Below, piece by piece: positions 43,220 through 55,687 of a stretch of DNA of 64,000 nucleotides. The notes under the pieces were generated by a model, which made no database searches, was not told the origin of the DNA, and saw only the letters and a program-made list of their open reading frames with translations. Every line of letters starts with the position of its first letter. The first letter of the stretch is position 1. The stretch lies in contig NC_061802.1 of the NCBI RefSeq assembly GCF_021462225.1, positions 4,855,859 to 4,919,858 on the forward strand, read 5' to 3'. The position numbers and the translations under genes were made by a program. Source of the DNA: Girardinichthys multiradiatus (lineage: Eukaryota; Chordata; Actinopteri; Cyprinodontiformes; Goodeidae).

Positions 43220-46195
43220 TAAAGGTTATTATAATTTTTTTTTTTATGGCCTTGAGTTATCAAAATCAGACCAAGCTGAACATTTTCAGACCTACCCGTA
43301 TCTCCCCTGATGTCATAGTTGATTACCTTTTTCCTACTAGATAAAGTTAAGCAAACCGTGAGTCACTTTCAAAAAGCCTCGCTGGACTGTCACATTCCTT
43401 TTTTTTGTCACGTTAAAGTAAATAAACAAGGCATGACTAAATCTTAAAAGTCATTAGTGAACGTCATTTGAACCTGGTTAGCAAGAAATTCACATGCAAT
43501 CTGGAAGGGCTGAGCTTAAAATGTCAGTCAACTCCAACATATTATGTTGCCATAGCAATGGTGCACCCCTGTACTAGCAGCACAGCGTGAAATCCTGTTT
43601 GACCTGATAATTATTGAACCACATACAAATAAGATAAACAAGAAGTGATCTTAAAGACCGCACTGCTATGTGCTGTCTGTAGACCTTTCTGGGCTTTTAA
43701 TTTATTTATCTGTGAACTAGTAGACTAAAAGATGGGGTGATTTAGATAAGCACTAGTAGAAGATATGTTTGGATACAGTAAGAAAAATAAATATTAAGAG
43801 ATACATAGGTTTGCAAGACCATTTTCTGTAATGCAGTTAGACAATAAAGAAATAGCATGATTTAACATCAGGAGATATACAGCAATGTTGAACATGTGGG
43901 AAAGGAAGTTTCAGATACAGTAAGCTGTTAGGCAGGCTTGTCAGGCAAACAAACGTGTACGCACAACGAGACACATGCGAGCTGATCTTCTTGCTCATAA
44001 CAACAGTAATTATTGAATTAGCCTGAATGTTCAGTCCATGCCCTCCTCACTTGTCACATCAAAGCCAAGCCCTACCATCAAGCCATAATCCTGTACCTGG
44101 CAGCACTGGGTCAATATCTGTGTGTGTGTGCGTGTTTGTTTGATGTAACGGTGGGGTTCAAAACCTAAAAGAGTATCGACCTATGATGTCCTGTAAATGT
44201 GTGTGGGGGGGGGGTTGATTTGTTTTGTTATTATTAAGTTGTGAAGCATTTTGTCAGTAAAGTTTCCCTACCTGTATTTGTGAGACAGAGAGACAGAAAA
44301 AGACAAAAGTTAGAAAATCTGACAAATGAGAATGAGGCTTTGCATTTGTTTGCAGATCTAACTCTATTTCCCCCACCCCTCGCTGTCCTCTTTCCCCTCC
44401 ACCCACTACACACGTACACACCTGTTTTAGTGTTTTCAGGTGTATTTGGTTTGGTTTAGTTGGGAGGGAGGGAGTGGAGTTTGCTGTATTATCGCCCTGA
44501 GAAACCTCTGATCTCTAAATGTACTCACTTAAACCCTGCTGCTTGGAGGAGGGTTTATACTGCTGCAGACCTTCACACTCATGCAAACATGCCAACAGGT
44601 GTGTTGTGACCAGTGTGAGCACTGATTTGTTTGTGCGGAGAGTCAAGCAGTGCAGGAAAATTGGCCGTCTGCTGAGAGTCTTTGATGAGAAGTACCAGAA
44701 CGGTACATGTTGTAGCTACGATCATTCTAATCCTGCACGCTGACAGAGCTTCATCCCCACTATTTCCGCATTTACAAACACAAGCTCACATAAAAACAAA
44801 TTTTCCCCAGCTGGCCAGGGCTTGACAAAAAATTTCAAGTCTTAATCGGCAAAGTAAATTTTTCTGGAGTTGATAAATTCTTGTAAAAACCATCATCTTT
44901 TAGACTGTATTCTCTCTGTTAAGTAAGCACAAAACAGAACTTTCCACTTCACAATGGACCCAATACACTACTGTTCACATTGCTTACATGCAGAGTATCT
45001 ATGTACAGATCCTTCAATATTTGTTGCCAACCAAGGTAAAGATGTCCAAAACAAAAAGCCTTAAAAAAGCTAATCTGTTATGCAACAGCAAAGTCTTACA
45101 CTGAAACATTTTTCCCAGTAACACAGCACTTTCTTTCTATAACATTTCATAAAGTTAAAGCATACAGAGTAAAGGGATCTTTGACCATTTCTCTATGCAC
45201 AATTTCTTGAGAGTGTTTAGAGTCTTGGGTTCTCTTTCTCTACTTTTAAGCTTATTCATTTTTCTTTTTTAAATTGAAAGCAGGTCTGAGGACTCAGATG
45301 CTCCTGGAAAAAATGTCAGTTTCCTAAACCATTTCTCTAACTACCAGGAGGGAAAGTCTCCATACAAACCATTGGACAGTGTCTAATGGTTGTTATGGAG
45401 ACTTCATGACCACAACATGCCACTCTTAGCTACAGTTCTCCAATAACAGGGTTTTGATCTATTGTTTATCTTCCTTTTCATCCTTCTCACTGTGCATGGT
45501 GCCAGTTTAAACTTCTCCTTTTCCAGGTTCGTTTTTCCCAGTTTCAGTGGTTTTCAATGCTTTGTTGCCCCAATATTGGCATTTATAGGAAAGTTGATAT
45601 TTTGTGTTAAAACATTAACAAACATCTGGCTTACTTGAATGGGATTTTCTCTTGTCTTTACCATTTTTAAGACTGGCAAGGATAATGTGCCTCTGTGTTA
45701 CGTTATATTTATACCCCGGGGAAGCAGAAATTTAATTTCCTTAAGACCCTCTGATCCACTTAAATATATCAAGTATTGTTTACAAAGAAATCTTCAGTTA
45801 CATTATTTTGTTGGAATTTTAAGGGTCCCGAAATGTTGCATGGTGATTTTGTAAAAATAGAAAACAACTTTTTAACATTGTTTTTTTCACACTAAACTAA
45901 TTTGGATTTGTTTATGTTACAGAAATTCGATTAAAATTTCTCTAGGACAACACTCGAGTGATCAGATGGATGTTTCTTTCTTATTTTAGCATAAATACAA
46001 ATAACTAAGAGTGGGCAAGCAGATTATACTGAATAGCCAAAGTATTGTTTAAAAAAAACTATATATGTTTCTTCTTCATTCTTTTAAATCCAGTAAATTC
46101 CTAGATTCTTCGTCATTTGAAACATTTTCTGTTTGAGAAAGTCATGAAGTCATAGAACAATATTGAGTTCAACAAAAAAATAAAGATATGCATGA
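43220..46195. other. Non-coding; imperfect hairpin at 45.35-45.40 kb
   Basis: About 3 kb without a recognised gene. It contains a poly-G run near 44205 and a 20-bp imperfect hairpin (45354-45404, see findings). Short frames near 44.5 kb have no known domain. Confidence 0.4.
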
Positions 46196-46204
46196 ATTTA
46201 GTTA

Positions 46205-46560
46205 GGTTAGCAATTACAGTTGTTATATGCATCCATTTACTGTCTTCTGCTTATCTAAAATCAGCTTGAGGGGGTAATCTTGACATCCCCCTCCCTACTC
46301 CCCAGCTTATATAATCCATCCAGCAGGTTCTGGCTCTTTCTTGGGGTCTTATGTTACTGGGATGTGCCCAGGAAAAATCCTAAACAGATACCCGAACCAA
46401 TGCAACCGGCTCCTTTCACTGTGGCAGAGCAGCAGCTCGACTACAAGCCCCCCTAGATGATGGAGTTTCTCATTCTGACTGGATGACACCAGCCACCTTT
46501 TAGCCCAGCTCTCTCTTCACCACGACAAACATGAGTAACGTCCACTTTTATCACTTAGTA
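46205..46560 (-). repeat. Degraded teleost interspersed repeat
   Basis: The order CATCCATTTACTGTCTTCTGCTT, GGTTCTGGCTCTTTCTTGG, GGATGTGCCCAGGAAAAATC, AGATACCCGAACCAATGCAA, CCGGCTCCTTTCACTGTGGC, GAGCAGCAGCTCGACTACAA matches, in spaced blocks, a very common fish repeat (probably the antisense of a LINE 3' region). It is heavily mutated. Confidence 0.6.
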
Positions 46561-46724
46561 AAAAAAACCTTACTACCAATCCAGAGGGAGCAATCTATCC
46601 TTTTCAAGTCTTGCTTTTAGGACATGTGGTCAAACTAATAGCAATGAAGGCAGACAGTTTTCTAAAGCTCTAAATCCTTAACTAATTCAGGAGCACAGTA
46701 TATGCAACATAAGATTCTCCATTT

Positions 46725-46800
46725 ATTTAATTCAATTCAGTTTATTTATATAGCGCCACAATGCGTCACAACATGTCTTCTCAAATCACTTTTTTGTGTT
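46725..46800 (-). repeat. L2-type tail, minus orientation
   Basis: TTCAATTCAGTTTATTTATA followed by TAGCGCCACAATGCGTCACA is the complement of the GGCGCTATATAAATAAA...TTGAATTGAA 3' end found at 2.1 and 21.2 kb. Confidence 0.75.
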
Positions 46801-48179
46801 TCCTGATGCTACGTAGTAAGGATTTTTTTTACTCTTACTAAAAAAAGAGTAAAAAAACATCATACAGCCTTTACCTCAGCATTGAGAAAAACAGGTTGAT
46901 AAAATAATTCAAGGACACAGAAACTATATGAGAAATGGCATTTGCCACAGAAATCTAAAGGGTTTGGTAACAGCCTAAGTTATGCCGCTTTAAATTTATG
47001 AAAAAATCCTAATTAGTTATAACAGAATGTTATCTTTTAATCCAGTATGCTAATATCAATGCATCTTTGGAAAGTTGGATCAAGTTTGCGTAAATGCTGA
47101 TTACCTGTTTAAAAAACAATAGAGCACAGAAAAGTAACAATCTGCTTGCACTTGCCTTTAGACCTGGATAATGTAAAAAAAAAAAAAAACTTTCCTTGCT
47201 TCCTCTAATGATCCATTCTGTGTATACATATGCAAGCAGGCATGTCCCCCAGTAATTCTCATTTTTACTGTTCACTTGCGTTAAATGTGTGTGTAGGCCC
47301 ATAATACTGTTAGGTTCAAGTGACGACAGAGAAGGAAGGTAACAGTTGTAGAGTTTTCCAGATGACTGCATACAAAGATGTCTCCGGCTGATATAAAACA
47401 ATAATGACTAGACTGAACGGGTCAGACAACATGTTGTGTCACCCTAGATAAAAACAAGGTTACAAGATACTTCTAACAAGGGACTTATTGTTAAGACTAA
47501 AGTGTATGATAAACTGTACTGTGAAAACTTCTAAATTCTGAAGTTGTGGAAAAATTGTTAATTGTATTTTACATTACAGCAGGCATGGGAGAATATTGCC
47601 ATTTGTTGATTTGACTAACTTTCCTCTGTTATGAATTAGAGCTTCGTTAGGAATTCTTCTGTATTGTATATTGTATATCCATCATGATTTTCATGAAATC
47701 TGTGTGTCAGATGCTTTATACACAGTTGCATTCACAATAAATAGCAGGCCAACCAAATCAATCACTATTTTAATATAAAGTATAATCCTAGAAGGGAAAT
47801 AATTTTCCAATAGGAGTAGAAGAGTGATAGAAAACTGTTTGACATGACAGTCATGACGTGCATGCTGCTGATTTTGTGTAAGCGAATCATAAACTAAATG
47901 GGGAGTATTCAAAATTATAGCATGTTGTTTAATCAGTTAGGTGTTTTATCCTGCTAAGAATGGGAGCCAAACAGGTGAGCCTTATTTAAGGACAAAAACA
48001 GTAAATCTTGTGAATGCTGGTTATACGGCATTACTTTATTAAGATCTGAACAAAATGGGTCGTTACCAACATTGTTCAGAAGACCAGCATATTTTAACAA
48101 CAATGTCCATAATCCACTCCAGGGTGAGAAAATGTACAATTACCTTTGCATACTGTCACAAATTGAATGTCAAAATCTG
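46801..48179. other. Non-coding stretch, no recognisable feature
   Basis: AT-rich sequence. The 123-aa frame at 47030-47401 has no recognisable domain. Confidence 0.4.
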
Positions 48180-48525
48180 AAGCCAAGACTCATCAGTAAA
48201 AACAACTGCATGGATTGAGGAGGTTACAGTTTGCTAAAGAACCCATTAACTGGCCTAAAGGCAAATGGTGCAACATTTTGTCTTTTTGGGTTTAGAGGCA
48301 ACAGACAGTTTATCAAACACACATCACACTGTGAGGGATGCTGGTTCAGATGTTAAACTAAGGTATTGTTTAATATACTATTGTGTTGGTCCTAAGTATC
48401 CCATACCAAAAATCATGGCTCAGTTTGAATATTTGAAGAGGTCATGTTTTTTGATGTTGAAGAGGAAATGCTGTTGAACTGCATGTTTCAATAAGACAAC
48501 AAGCTTCCTAAGTGCTTAAATAGAA
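48180..48525 (+). pseudogene. Tc1-like transposase relic with internal deletions
   Basis: The plus strand shows scattered, colinear pieces of a Tc1 transposase: the region before the first Asp (AGGAGGTTACAGTTTGCTAA, CATTAACTGGCCTAAAGGCA), [29 protein letters not shown], and TGTTTCAATAAGACAACAAG, which corresponds to the F.QQDN block with a stop. Segments carrying the first catalytic Asp and everything after the second are missing. No terminal repeats were found. Confidence 0.65.
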
Positions 48526-48529
48526 AGCA

Positions 48530-49805
48530 ACTGAACTTCTCTTGATTCTTGAAGATGTTTTAACTCTCATCTTAGAGCTTCTTTGGTTCTTAAAATGGGT
48601 TGACCTGGGATCCTGGGAAAGCCACTGCTAATTACCAAATCAAACAAAAATTACAGGTATTAAGAAATTAAGAGATACTTCTGAGTTTGTAGAGCTAAGT
48701 TCAGCTATGTTGATTGACAACTTATCTGAGCCTGTGTAATGCAAAGATTCCCTTCCATGCATTAACTACTCACTTTAAGTTATTTAGACAAATATTAATT
48801 GAAAAAGTTTCCATCCTTTTTTGAGGAAAACAAGTCTCAACATACTCTGCACCCAGAGTCTTCTGGGTGCAATTATCTTCAAGGCTAGATTTGATTCACA
48901 ATAAGATTAAAAGTAGTCACAATTGACACAACTGAAGGCTAATGTTTTTTCCCTCAATTTCTCATTTGCTATTGCAAAGAGCAGCAGTCTACTGGTATGG
49001 CTTGCTTTTACCAAGTATGAGATAAAATGTCTAATACATTTCCCCTGTTTATAGCTAAGATATGTTTTGAAGAGGAAGAGAAGTGGGAAAATTCCATTGG
49101 TGGGAGATAAAGTGAAGACTTAGCTGGATCACCAGGGTATAGCCGCATGTGCACACACAAACCAAGAACCCACATATACACAAACACACTTAAGTGTGCA
49201 TACAGACAGCTTAAATGTTGACTAAGGCATTGGGAAATACTGGAGAGAGTGAGTAAGCAAACCAGTACAAATGAGAATTTTCACTTAGGATCGTAAGGTT
49301 CAAGCTGCGGGTTAAACGCAAAGCTATTTGCAGAAACCCCTATCCCTGAAATAATAAAATAAGGATCTCACAGTTTTTGAAAGGTTCTTATGAAGCTTTC
49401 TTACTTGGAGTCCTATTGTGTGTTGTTTTTGATGTAATCCAAATACAACATTTAATTCTGTAGACATTTTCAAATAAATAAAGCTGGTTTGTGAGAGTAT
49501 AATGGAATTATAAAGGGCATTTCATGACAAATCTCTTACTGCGTGAGGTCATTGAGCATCTATTACTCACTAATATCTCATGAATTTTGTTACTAAAATC
49601 AAACATATATTTATGAATCAAATGTAATGCCTTATTTTACTTTTGCATCATTTTATGGCTGATCACAAAACTGTGTTTGCAAATTTAAGTTTCAAATGAG
49701 GAGAAATGGGTGACCTTTCCAAAACAAATGAAAATATAGTAATCCAAAGAGGAAACACCTACAGAACAGAAAATCACATGTCTGTAGATTATGAAGGCTG
49801 TATGA
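48530..49805. other. Non-coding stretch, no recognisable feature
   Basis: AT-rich sequence. A 9-bp-arm hairpin (TGCACCCAG) lies near 48850-48875. No gene was recognised. Confidence 0.45.
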
Positions 49806-49814
49806 TAGGCTGGG

Positions 49815-49915
49815 ACCTGCATCAATCAATCAAATAATCAATTAATCAATCAATTGTTTAAAGCCCTGTACACAGCCAGTTAAAACAACCAAAGTGCTTT
49901 ACAATCAAAAACAGT
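49815..49915 (-). repeat. L2-type tail, minus orientation
   Basis: A (CAAT)n-like run is followed by TTTAAAGCCCTGTACACAGC and CCAAAGTGCTTTACAATCAA, a diverged complement of the shared LINE/SINE 3' end. Confidence 0.5.
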
Positions 49916-49919
49916 AGTA

Positions 49920-51325
49920 CATTTTATTTTATCCCAGTATACAAATAGATAATCTCCAGGTACGCCAGCTGCCTCCTATATTGTTTTCTGTTTTCAGTTC
50001 ACTTTCAGTTAACTTAAGAAGTTGTGCCCCAATGTAATATCTCTTTCATGTGCTTTAAACTGTGACATCAAGGTCTCCTGAACAGGCGTATGAGTTGAGA
50101 TTGAGAGGCAGGTGTGTGGAGCCAAGCAGGGTCCTCTAACATCTGCATCTTTGTATGTATGTGTCTAAAAGAATTTGTAAACCGTGATTTCTGTGATTTT
50201 TTTGTCATTTCTACTTGACTGTGGACCATTTTAGAAAAATCTGATTACAAATATGCAGGACATAAACTATGTTTTTAGAAGCATTCAAGGTTGCCTTATT
50301 TCCATATCTTTAGCATAGCCTTTCAGAGATACAACTGTCTTTTTGTATCTATAGCAGAGAAAATTAGGCATGACGGTAAAAGGCTGAAGGATCTTGATGT
50401 ACACAGACACTAGTTACAGAACAGAAGGTTTTTATAAATATTCTTTTAATCATTGTAACGAAAACACAAGCACAACCCAACCACAAGCTGTACTGTAGTA
50501 AGCCATTAAATATGGATTATAGAGGAACTACCCTGAGGTTCTCTCGCTCATACGTTTTAATATTGGGTTGTTCAGACATTGAGAGTGAGAGTTCACACAC
50601 ATAGCTGTAATTAGCAGCTTAGGCAGCCAGCCAGCTCTGGAAATGCACTGTGATATCTTTATATTTATGTGTGTGCAAGTTATTGAAGATGTATGTATGT
50701 TTTTCTCCTTAGAATGTGTTTGTGTGAGCCCACGAGCTTGTTTGTGCATACCTGAGTACCTGAGAGTGTGTTCGTGGGTGTGTGTGTGTGTGCTCGTGCA
50801 TGGTGATTCACACATTCATGCGTGGGTTTTCTGTTTGTCTTACCTGTGTGCTGATGGAGCAGAGAGGTGCATGGAGACAGGCTGTGACGTGTACGTGTGT
50901 GTGTGTTTGTGTGTGTGTGTGTACACGCACGCATGCACGCACGTATGTATGGGTTGGTGATTGCTCTCTAACACCTGGTATTAGCTCCAGTAATCCTCAC
51001 ACCACATCGTACTCACGCACCAGTCCCATGCAGATCACCTTTAGCTAGTCCTCTGTTCTCCTTTTAAGTGTTTCACAACAAGATTTGGAGGCCAGTGGGT
51101 GGTGGGATAGGAAGAAAAACGGAGGTTGGGGGCATGAAGTAGAAAAAAAATGGAAGTCTACCACATAAATCTGCAGGCCCTTTTCAGCTAAAGTTTTGAA
51201 AAGATATAAAAATATAGTTTAAAATATTTCACTTAACATCAAGCATTCTTTCCAGGACAGAGCTATTGATGGAGCAATTCCTGCCATTAATTATATGCAC
51301 TCTCTATATATATTTTTCATAGAAA
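49920..51325. other. Non-coding with GT-rich microsatellite segments
   Basis: Nothing gene-like was recognised. The stretch 50640-50950 is a patchwork of short GT runs, the longest at about 50896-50924, which generates artefactual cysteine/valine-rich frames on both strands. Confidence 0.5.
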
Positions 51326-51329
51326 GTAG

Positions 51330-51575
51330 TCCTAACTCAGTGTTCTTGTGTTTAGCTTGTCACTTTCCTCGAAACAATCAGCAGAGCTTTTGCTGCCAGT
51401 AAACTTTGTGAACTCTCAATTGGCCCTTTTCCATAGGCTCTACTTTTGCCACTTTCAGTCCACTCAGCCCATTTTGTGACAGTTTCATTAGTTGCTTTTC
51501 TGGACCGGTACATGCTTTCTTGATACCTCCTAAAAAGCAGGTCACATCTGGGCTAAGCAGGGCCAAAATGTGACA
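51330..51575. repeat. Decayed repeat segment plus possible MITE
   Basis: At 51330-51400 the text (AGAAAGTAGTCCTAACTCAG, GTGTTTAGCTTGTCACTTTC) parallels 1630-1700 and 53895-53950. The following ~150 bp (TTTTCCATAGGCTCTACTTT, GTCCACTCAGCCCATTTTGT) is worded like a short fish MITE. Boundaries are unclear. Confidence 0.4.
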
Positions 51576-51965
51576 TGAACAGACTTCTGTTCACTGATTA
51601 TGGATGTGGTCAGCTTTGTGTCAGTGGGATAAGAAAGTGTTCAGGTAGCAGAGAAAATAACAAACCGTGCACCACAGTGGTGGGAAAAGCTCAAAAAAAC
51701 TCAAGAGTGACTACAAAAATATTAACTTCATACCAGTATCATATGAGCAGAGTAACGGCCATTGTTCGGTGTCTGTAAAAGTAGATCAAACTCCGCCAGT
51801 TTTTTTTTTTTCTGTAAACACACGTGCTAACATGTAAAATGTAATGTGTGTATGTGGAATATGTAAAAATCTAAATCTAAAAACATTTTAAAAGGACAAG
51901 GAGAAGTACTGTATGTACAAGTGTGTGTAGGGGGGAGGGGGTTGTAGGGGTGCAGACCATCATCG

Positions 51966-51983
51966 TTTATATATATATATATT

Positions 51984-52031
<48 letters not shown>
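51966..52031. repeat. (TA)n microsatellite at the left edge of a Tc1 copy
   Basis: Two TA runs are separated by TTCC. The run ends exactly where recognisable transposase codons start, in place of the expected terminal repeat and 5' leader. Confidence 0.95.
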
Positions 52032-52034
<3 letters not shown>

Positions 52035-53012
52035 CAGAAACTGCTGATCTACTGGGATTTTCACGCACTACCATCTCTAGGGTTTACAGAGAATGGTCCT
52101 AAAAAGAGAAAATATCCAGTGAGCGGCAGTTCTGTGGGCAGAAAGGACTTGTTGATGCCAGAGGTCAGAGGAGAATGGCCAGACTGGTTCGAGCTGATAG
52201 AAAGGCAACAGTAACTCAAATAACCACTTGTTACAACCAAGGCATGCAGAAGAGCATCTCTGAACGCACAACACGTCGAACCTTGAGGTGGATGGGCTAC
52301 AGCAGCAGAAGACCACACCAGGTGCCACTCCTGTCAGCTAAGAACAGGAAACTGAGGCTACAATTCGCATAGACTCACCAATATTGGACAACAGAAGATT
52401 GGAAAATTGTTGCCTGGTCTGATGAGTCTCGATTTCTGCTGTGACATTCGGATGTCAGAGTTTGGCATCAACAACATGAAAAAATGGATCCATCCTGCTT
52501 TGTATCAATGGTTCAGGCTGGTTGTGGTGGTGTAATGGTGTGGGGGATATTTTCTTTGCACCCTTTGGGCCCCTTAGTACCAACTGAGCATCGTGTCAAC
52601 GCCACAACCTACCTGAATATTGTTGCTGACCATGTCCATCCCTTTATGACCACAGTGTATCAATTTTCTGATGGTTACTTCCAGCATGATAACGCGCCGT
52701 GTCATAAAGCACGAATCATCTCATATGGTTTCTTGAACATGACAATGAGTTCACTGGACTCAAATGGCCTCCACAGTCACCAGATCTCAATCCAATAGAG
52801 CAACTTTGGGATGTGGTGGAATGGGAGATTCACATCATGGATGTTCAGCCGACAAATCTGCAGCATCTGTGTGATGCTATCATGTCAATATGGACCAAAC
52901 TCTCTGAGGAATGTTTCCAGTACCTTGTTAAATCTATGCCACGAAGGATTAAGGCAGTTTTGAAGGCAAAAGGGGGTCCAACCCGGTACTGGCAAGGTGT
53001 ACCTAATAAGGT
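52032..53012 (+). pseudogene. Tc1/mariner transposase pseudogene
   Basis: DNA cut-and-paste transposase. The N-terminal helix-turn-helix is visible at the start (ADLLGFSRTTISRVYREW), followed by the second DNA-binding subdomain (RRMARLVRADRKATVTQIT, ERTTRRTLRWMGYSSRRP). The first catalytic Asp is in WKIVAWSDESRF (about 52395-52430), the second in YFQHDNAPCHKAR (about 52677-52715) and the Glu in SPDLNPIEQLW (about 52780-52810). Stops interrupt at about 52101, 52370 and 52442, and there is a frame change near 52735. The C-terminus is conserved (PRRIKAVLKAKGGPTRYW). The right terminal repeat (GGTGTACCTAATAAGGTAGCC) follows directly. The left one is missing. Confidence 0.88.
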
Positions 53013-53034
53013 AGCCACTTTCACAACAAGTGTG

Positions 53035-53358
53035 TATATAGCTCTTTATCAAAGAGCTATAGCTCCCAAGGACCCTTATGTGCTTTACACTACAATCAGT
53101 CATCCACCCATTCGTACACACATTCACACACTGACAGTGATAGTCTACATAGTAGCCACAGCTGCCCTGGCGCAGACTGACAGAAGTGGGCCATACAATC
53201 AGCGCCGCCGGTTCCTCTGACTACTATCAGCAGGCAAGGTGGGTGTAGTGTATTTGTATTGCCCAAGGACACAACGCATGAGACAGGCGGAGCAGAGGTT
53301 CGAACTGGCAACCCACTGGTTACAGGATGAACTCCTACCACCTGAGCCATTGTCACGT
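53035..53358 (-). repeat. tRNA-derived SINE, minus orientation
   Basis: On the minus strand the head reads ACAATGGCTCAGGTGGTAGG (A box) and the B box CAGTTCGAACCTC. The body follows with CGTTGTGTCCTTGGGCAATA, CACCCACCTTGCCTGCTG, GGCGCTGATTGTATGG, CAGTCTGCGCCAGGGCAGCT and GTGTGTGAATGTGTGTACGA. It ends near the GTGTAAAGCACATAAGGGTC tail region. It is well preserved and abuts the Tc1 right terminal repeat. Confidence 0.8.
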
Positions 53359-53884
53359 GGTCAAGGTGATTTGCAATGTTCAACAAATTGTCGAAAATTT
53401 TTTGCCGATGCTCCAGAAATAGTTTTTTTTCTTTGTTTACTCAGAAATAACTCAGACATAGTAACAGCTTTAATAGTGATTCCACTGGAAAAATATTATT
53501 TTTGTCTTTACTTTTAAGTACTAAAAGTTTGCATTAAGACATATCTGCGGAGCTATGATTTATTTGAATTATGTCATTTCTTCTAAAACCCTTAGGGTTT
53601 AACAGGTAAAGGACCACAATAGCTTGAGTAGGTCAAACCAAAAGCTGCCGCAGTGGTTCGAAACCACTACTGGAGAACATGATGTGTGACGATGAGTGTT
53701 TATTTTATCTTTCATGTTTGAACTTGAAACTTATCTCATATTTGGTAAGTTCACACAGAACCAAAAGACAGGGAGGGTTAATAGTGGCACAGCACACAAT
53801 GCTGTTTGTGTGTTAGCAAAGTCTCTTTCCTGGCTGACACCATTGACCACACTTTTGCTGCTATTAATTTTGTGTGGTCTCGTA

Positions 53885-54200
53885 GTTCTTTCTTCTAATA
53901 GAAAGTATCCATGGCTCAGTGTTTCTGTGTTTAGCTATGTCTCTTTCCTGGGGGGAGCTACTGCTTCCAAAATTCTCAGTACTCAGAAAGCAGTCATTCT
54001 TCTGCAATGTCCTAAAACATGGTTCAGGATGAGGGATTTCTGCGAAGTTATGACTCAGTGCTATCAACTGGGCTTAGATAAGATAATTTAGACCAGTTAA
54101 CATTGAATAATTGGACTGCATATTGCCAGATAAGAATCTTGTGATGTCATAAATGCCCTGCATTGGAATAAAATGAGATTAGTTGAACTCAATTTGGTTT
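53885..54200 (+). repeat. Decayed copy of the 1.6-2.1 kb repeat family
   Basis: TAGAAAGTATCCATGGCTCA and GTGTTTCTGTGTTTAGCTAT align with 1630-1670. It ends with GGAATAAAATGAGATTAGTT and GAACTCAATTTGG, a diverged L2-type tail. The intervening body is largely different or deleted. Confidence 0.45.
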
Positions 54201-54204
54201 ATAT

Positions 54205-55685
54205 TTGATTCAGTTTAATTTTCAGATAAAGTGGACCTATCTGTCTTGTAATATATGCCTTTGTTAGGACATGGCTGTAGACCCGAATTCAAACCAGTTT
54301 CAAACCACAAAGCTAATTCCAGCATTCTGATAATAATGCATTTGATTTCAGTATTTTATATTCTGTGAGGTTCTTAAAAGAGTAATCTTTTGTAAATTCA
54401 GAGTTTCAGTTAGAGACAATCATTGTATGAGTGAAGCTTAAAATGAAATCAAATGAGCTGCAACATATTTTAATCTTTTTTTATTTCTTTCCAGGCTCTA
54501 ATTAAATGATTACCTTACCAGACTTGCTTGGGGGTGAGCCACGCAACAGGATAGAATACCACCAGGTTGTTATTTGATGCTCACCTGATTTTACATGTCA
54601 GTCAATGTGACATTTGATGCACTGTTTTAATTCATAATTTATGGCACCACATAGTTTTCACAATATTACTAAGATTGCCTTAGCTAGGTAAAAGTGGTAC
54701 TATGGAACAGGGCAAAAAAATATATTCAAATAGCAGACAGCTATAAATGAATCTTAATAGTACACAAGATGCTCCATTGTTTTAATTAAACAAAAGGTAA
54801 TTGATTTTCCAATATTATTTATTTAAATCATGAAATGTATTAAACATCAGGTTTACAGTTCAAGTTGAGTTTTCTTACCATTCTTAGAAAAAACAACTGC
54901 AATGACCTAACTGTTGTAGCTAAGAACAGTTATACTCAACAATAATTATAATAAAATCAAATTTAATAAAACTATAGATTATCCAAACCTAACGTTCTTT
55001 CTTTGCATTATTGTCCATGCCTGTGTGTTGGTTCATGAATCAGTTTACATCCATAAAAGTCATTTTTTGTTCTGTCCCTCTCTCCGTCTCTTCATGCAAC
55101 CCTGCTCTCCCGTATTGGATTTGCTCATTAAATAATTGATGGAGAAGGTGTTTTGTAAAGCAAAAGGCCAGTAATCCTTGGTGTCAAATTCAAAATTAGT
55201 TCGTTTTCTATTATTGATGTCCCCGAGGGCATGAGGTTAATAAGAGGAACTCTGTAACCATAGATAGATTGATAGATAGACAGATAAGCTGTTAGGTTCA
55301 GTCTGTATGAGATATCACTTCTCAGGTGGATGAAGAAAGAGATTGAATTATTTAACTTTGGGCATGAAGCAGTATGAAGTATCCTAGCAAATACAAATGT
55401 TTTGGAAAGAGCAGAATATAGCAAACTGATTAAATCGAAGATCAGGTCTCATCACAATAAGGTAAACAGTGAGAAAAAAGTCACTTGAATGTTTAAGGAA
55501 ACACAACACAGTTACTGAATAGAATCCTGCAGTTGTTCTGTAATTTTATTTCCCTTTTCATATATATTGTCTATATTCTACCAAGGTTACATTAAATGTG
55601 ATGTAATATTTCATTCCCACATCAGGAAGCTGCTAGTTCCTGCAATGCATGAGAAGAAAGTTTTAGGTGAGAATTTGCAGCAATT
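54205..55685. other. Non-coding stretch, no recognisable feature
   Basis: AT-rich sequence. A short (GATA)n run lies near 55262-55285. No gene was recognised. Confidence 0.5.
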
Positions 55686-55687
55686 AT

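Noticed and set aside
47030..47401. 123-aa minus-strand frame
   Set aside because: Contains a homopolymer-encoded Phe/Lys run and no recognisable motif. Chance frame in AT-rich DNA.
53035..53065. Short hairpin TAGCTCTTT...AAAGAGCTA
   Set aside because: Nine-bp arms at the edge of a SINE. It is most likely incidental to the degraded SINE tail.
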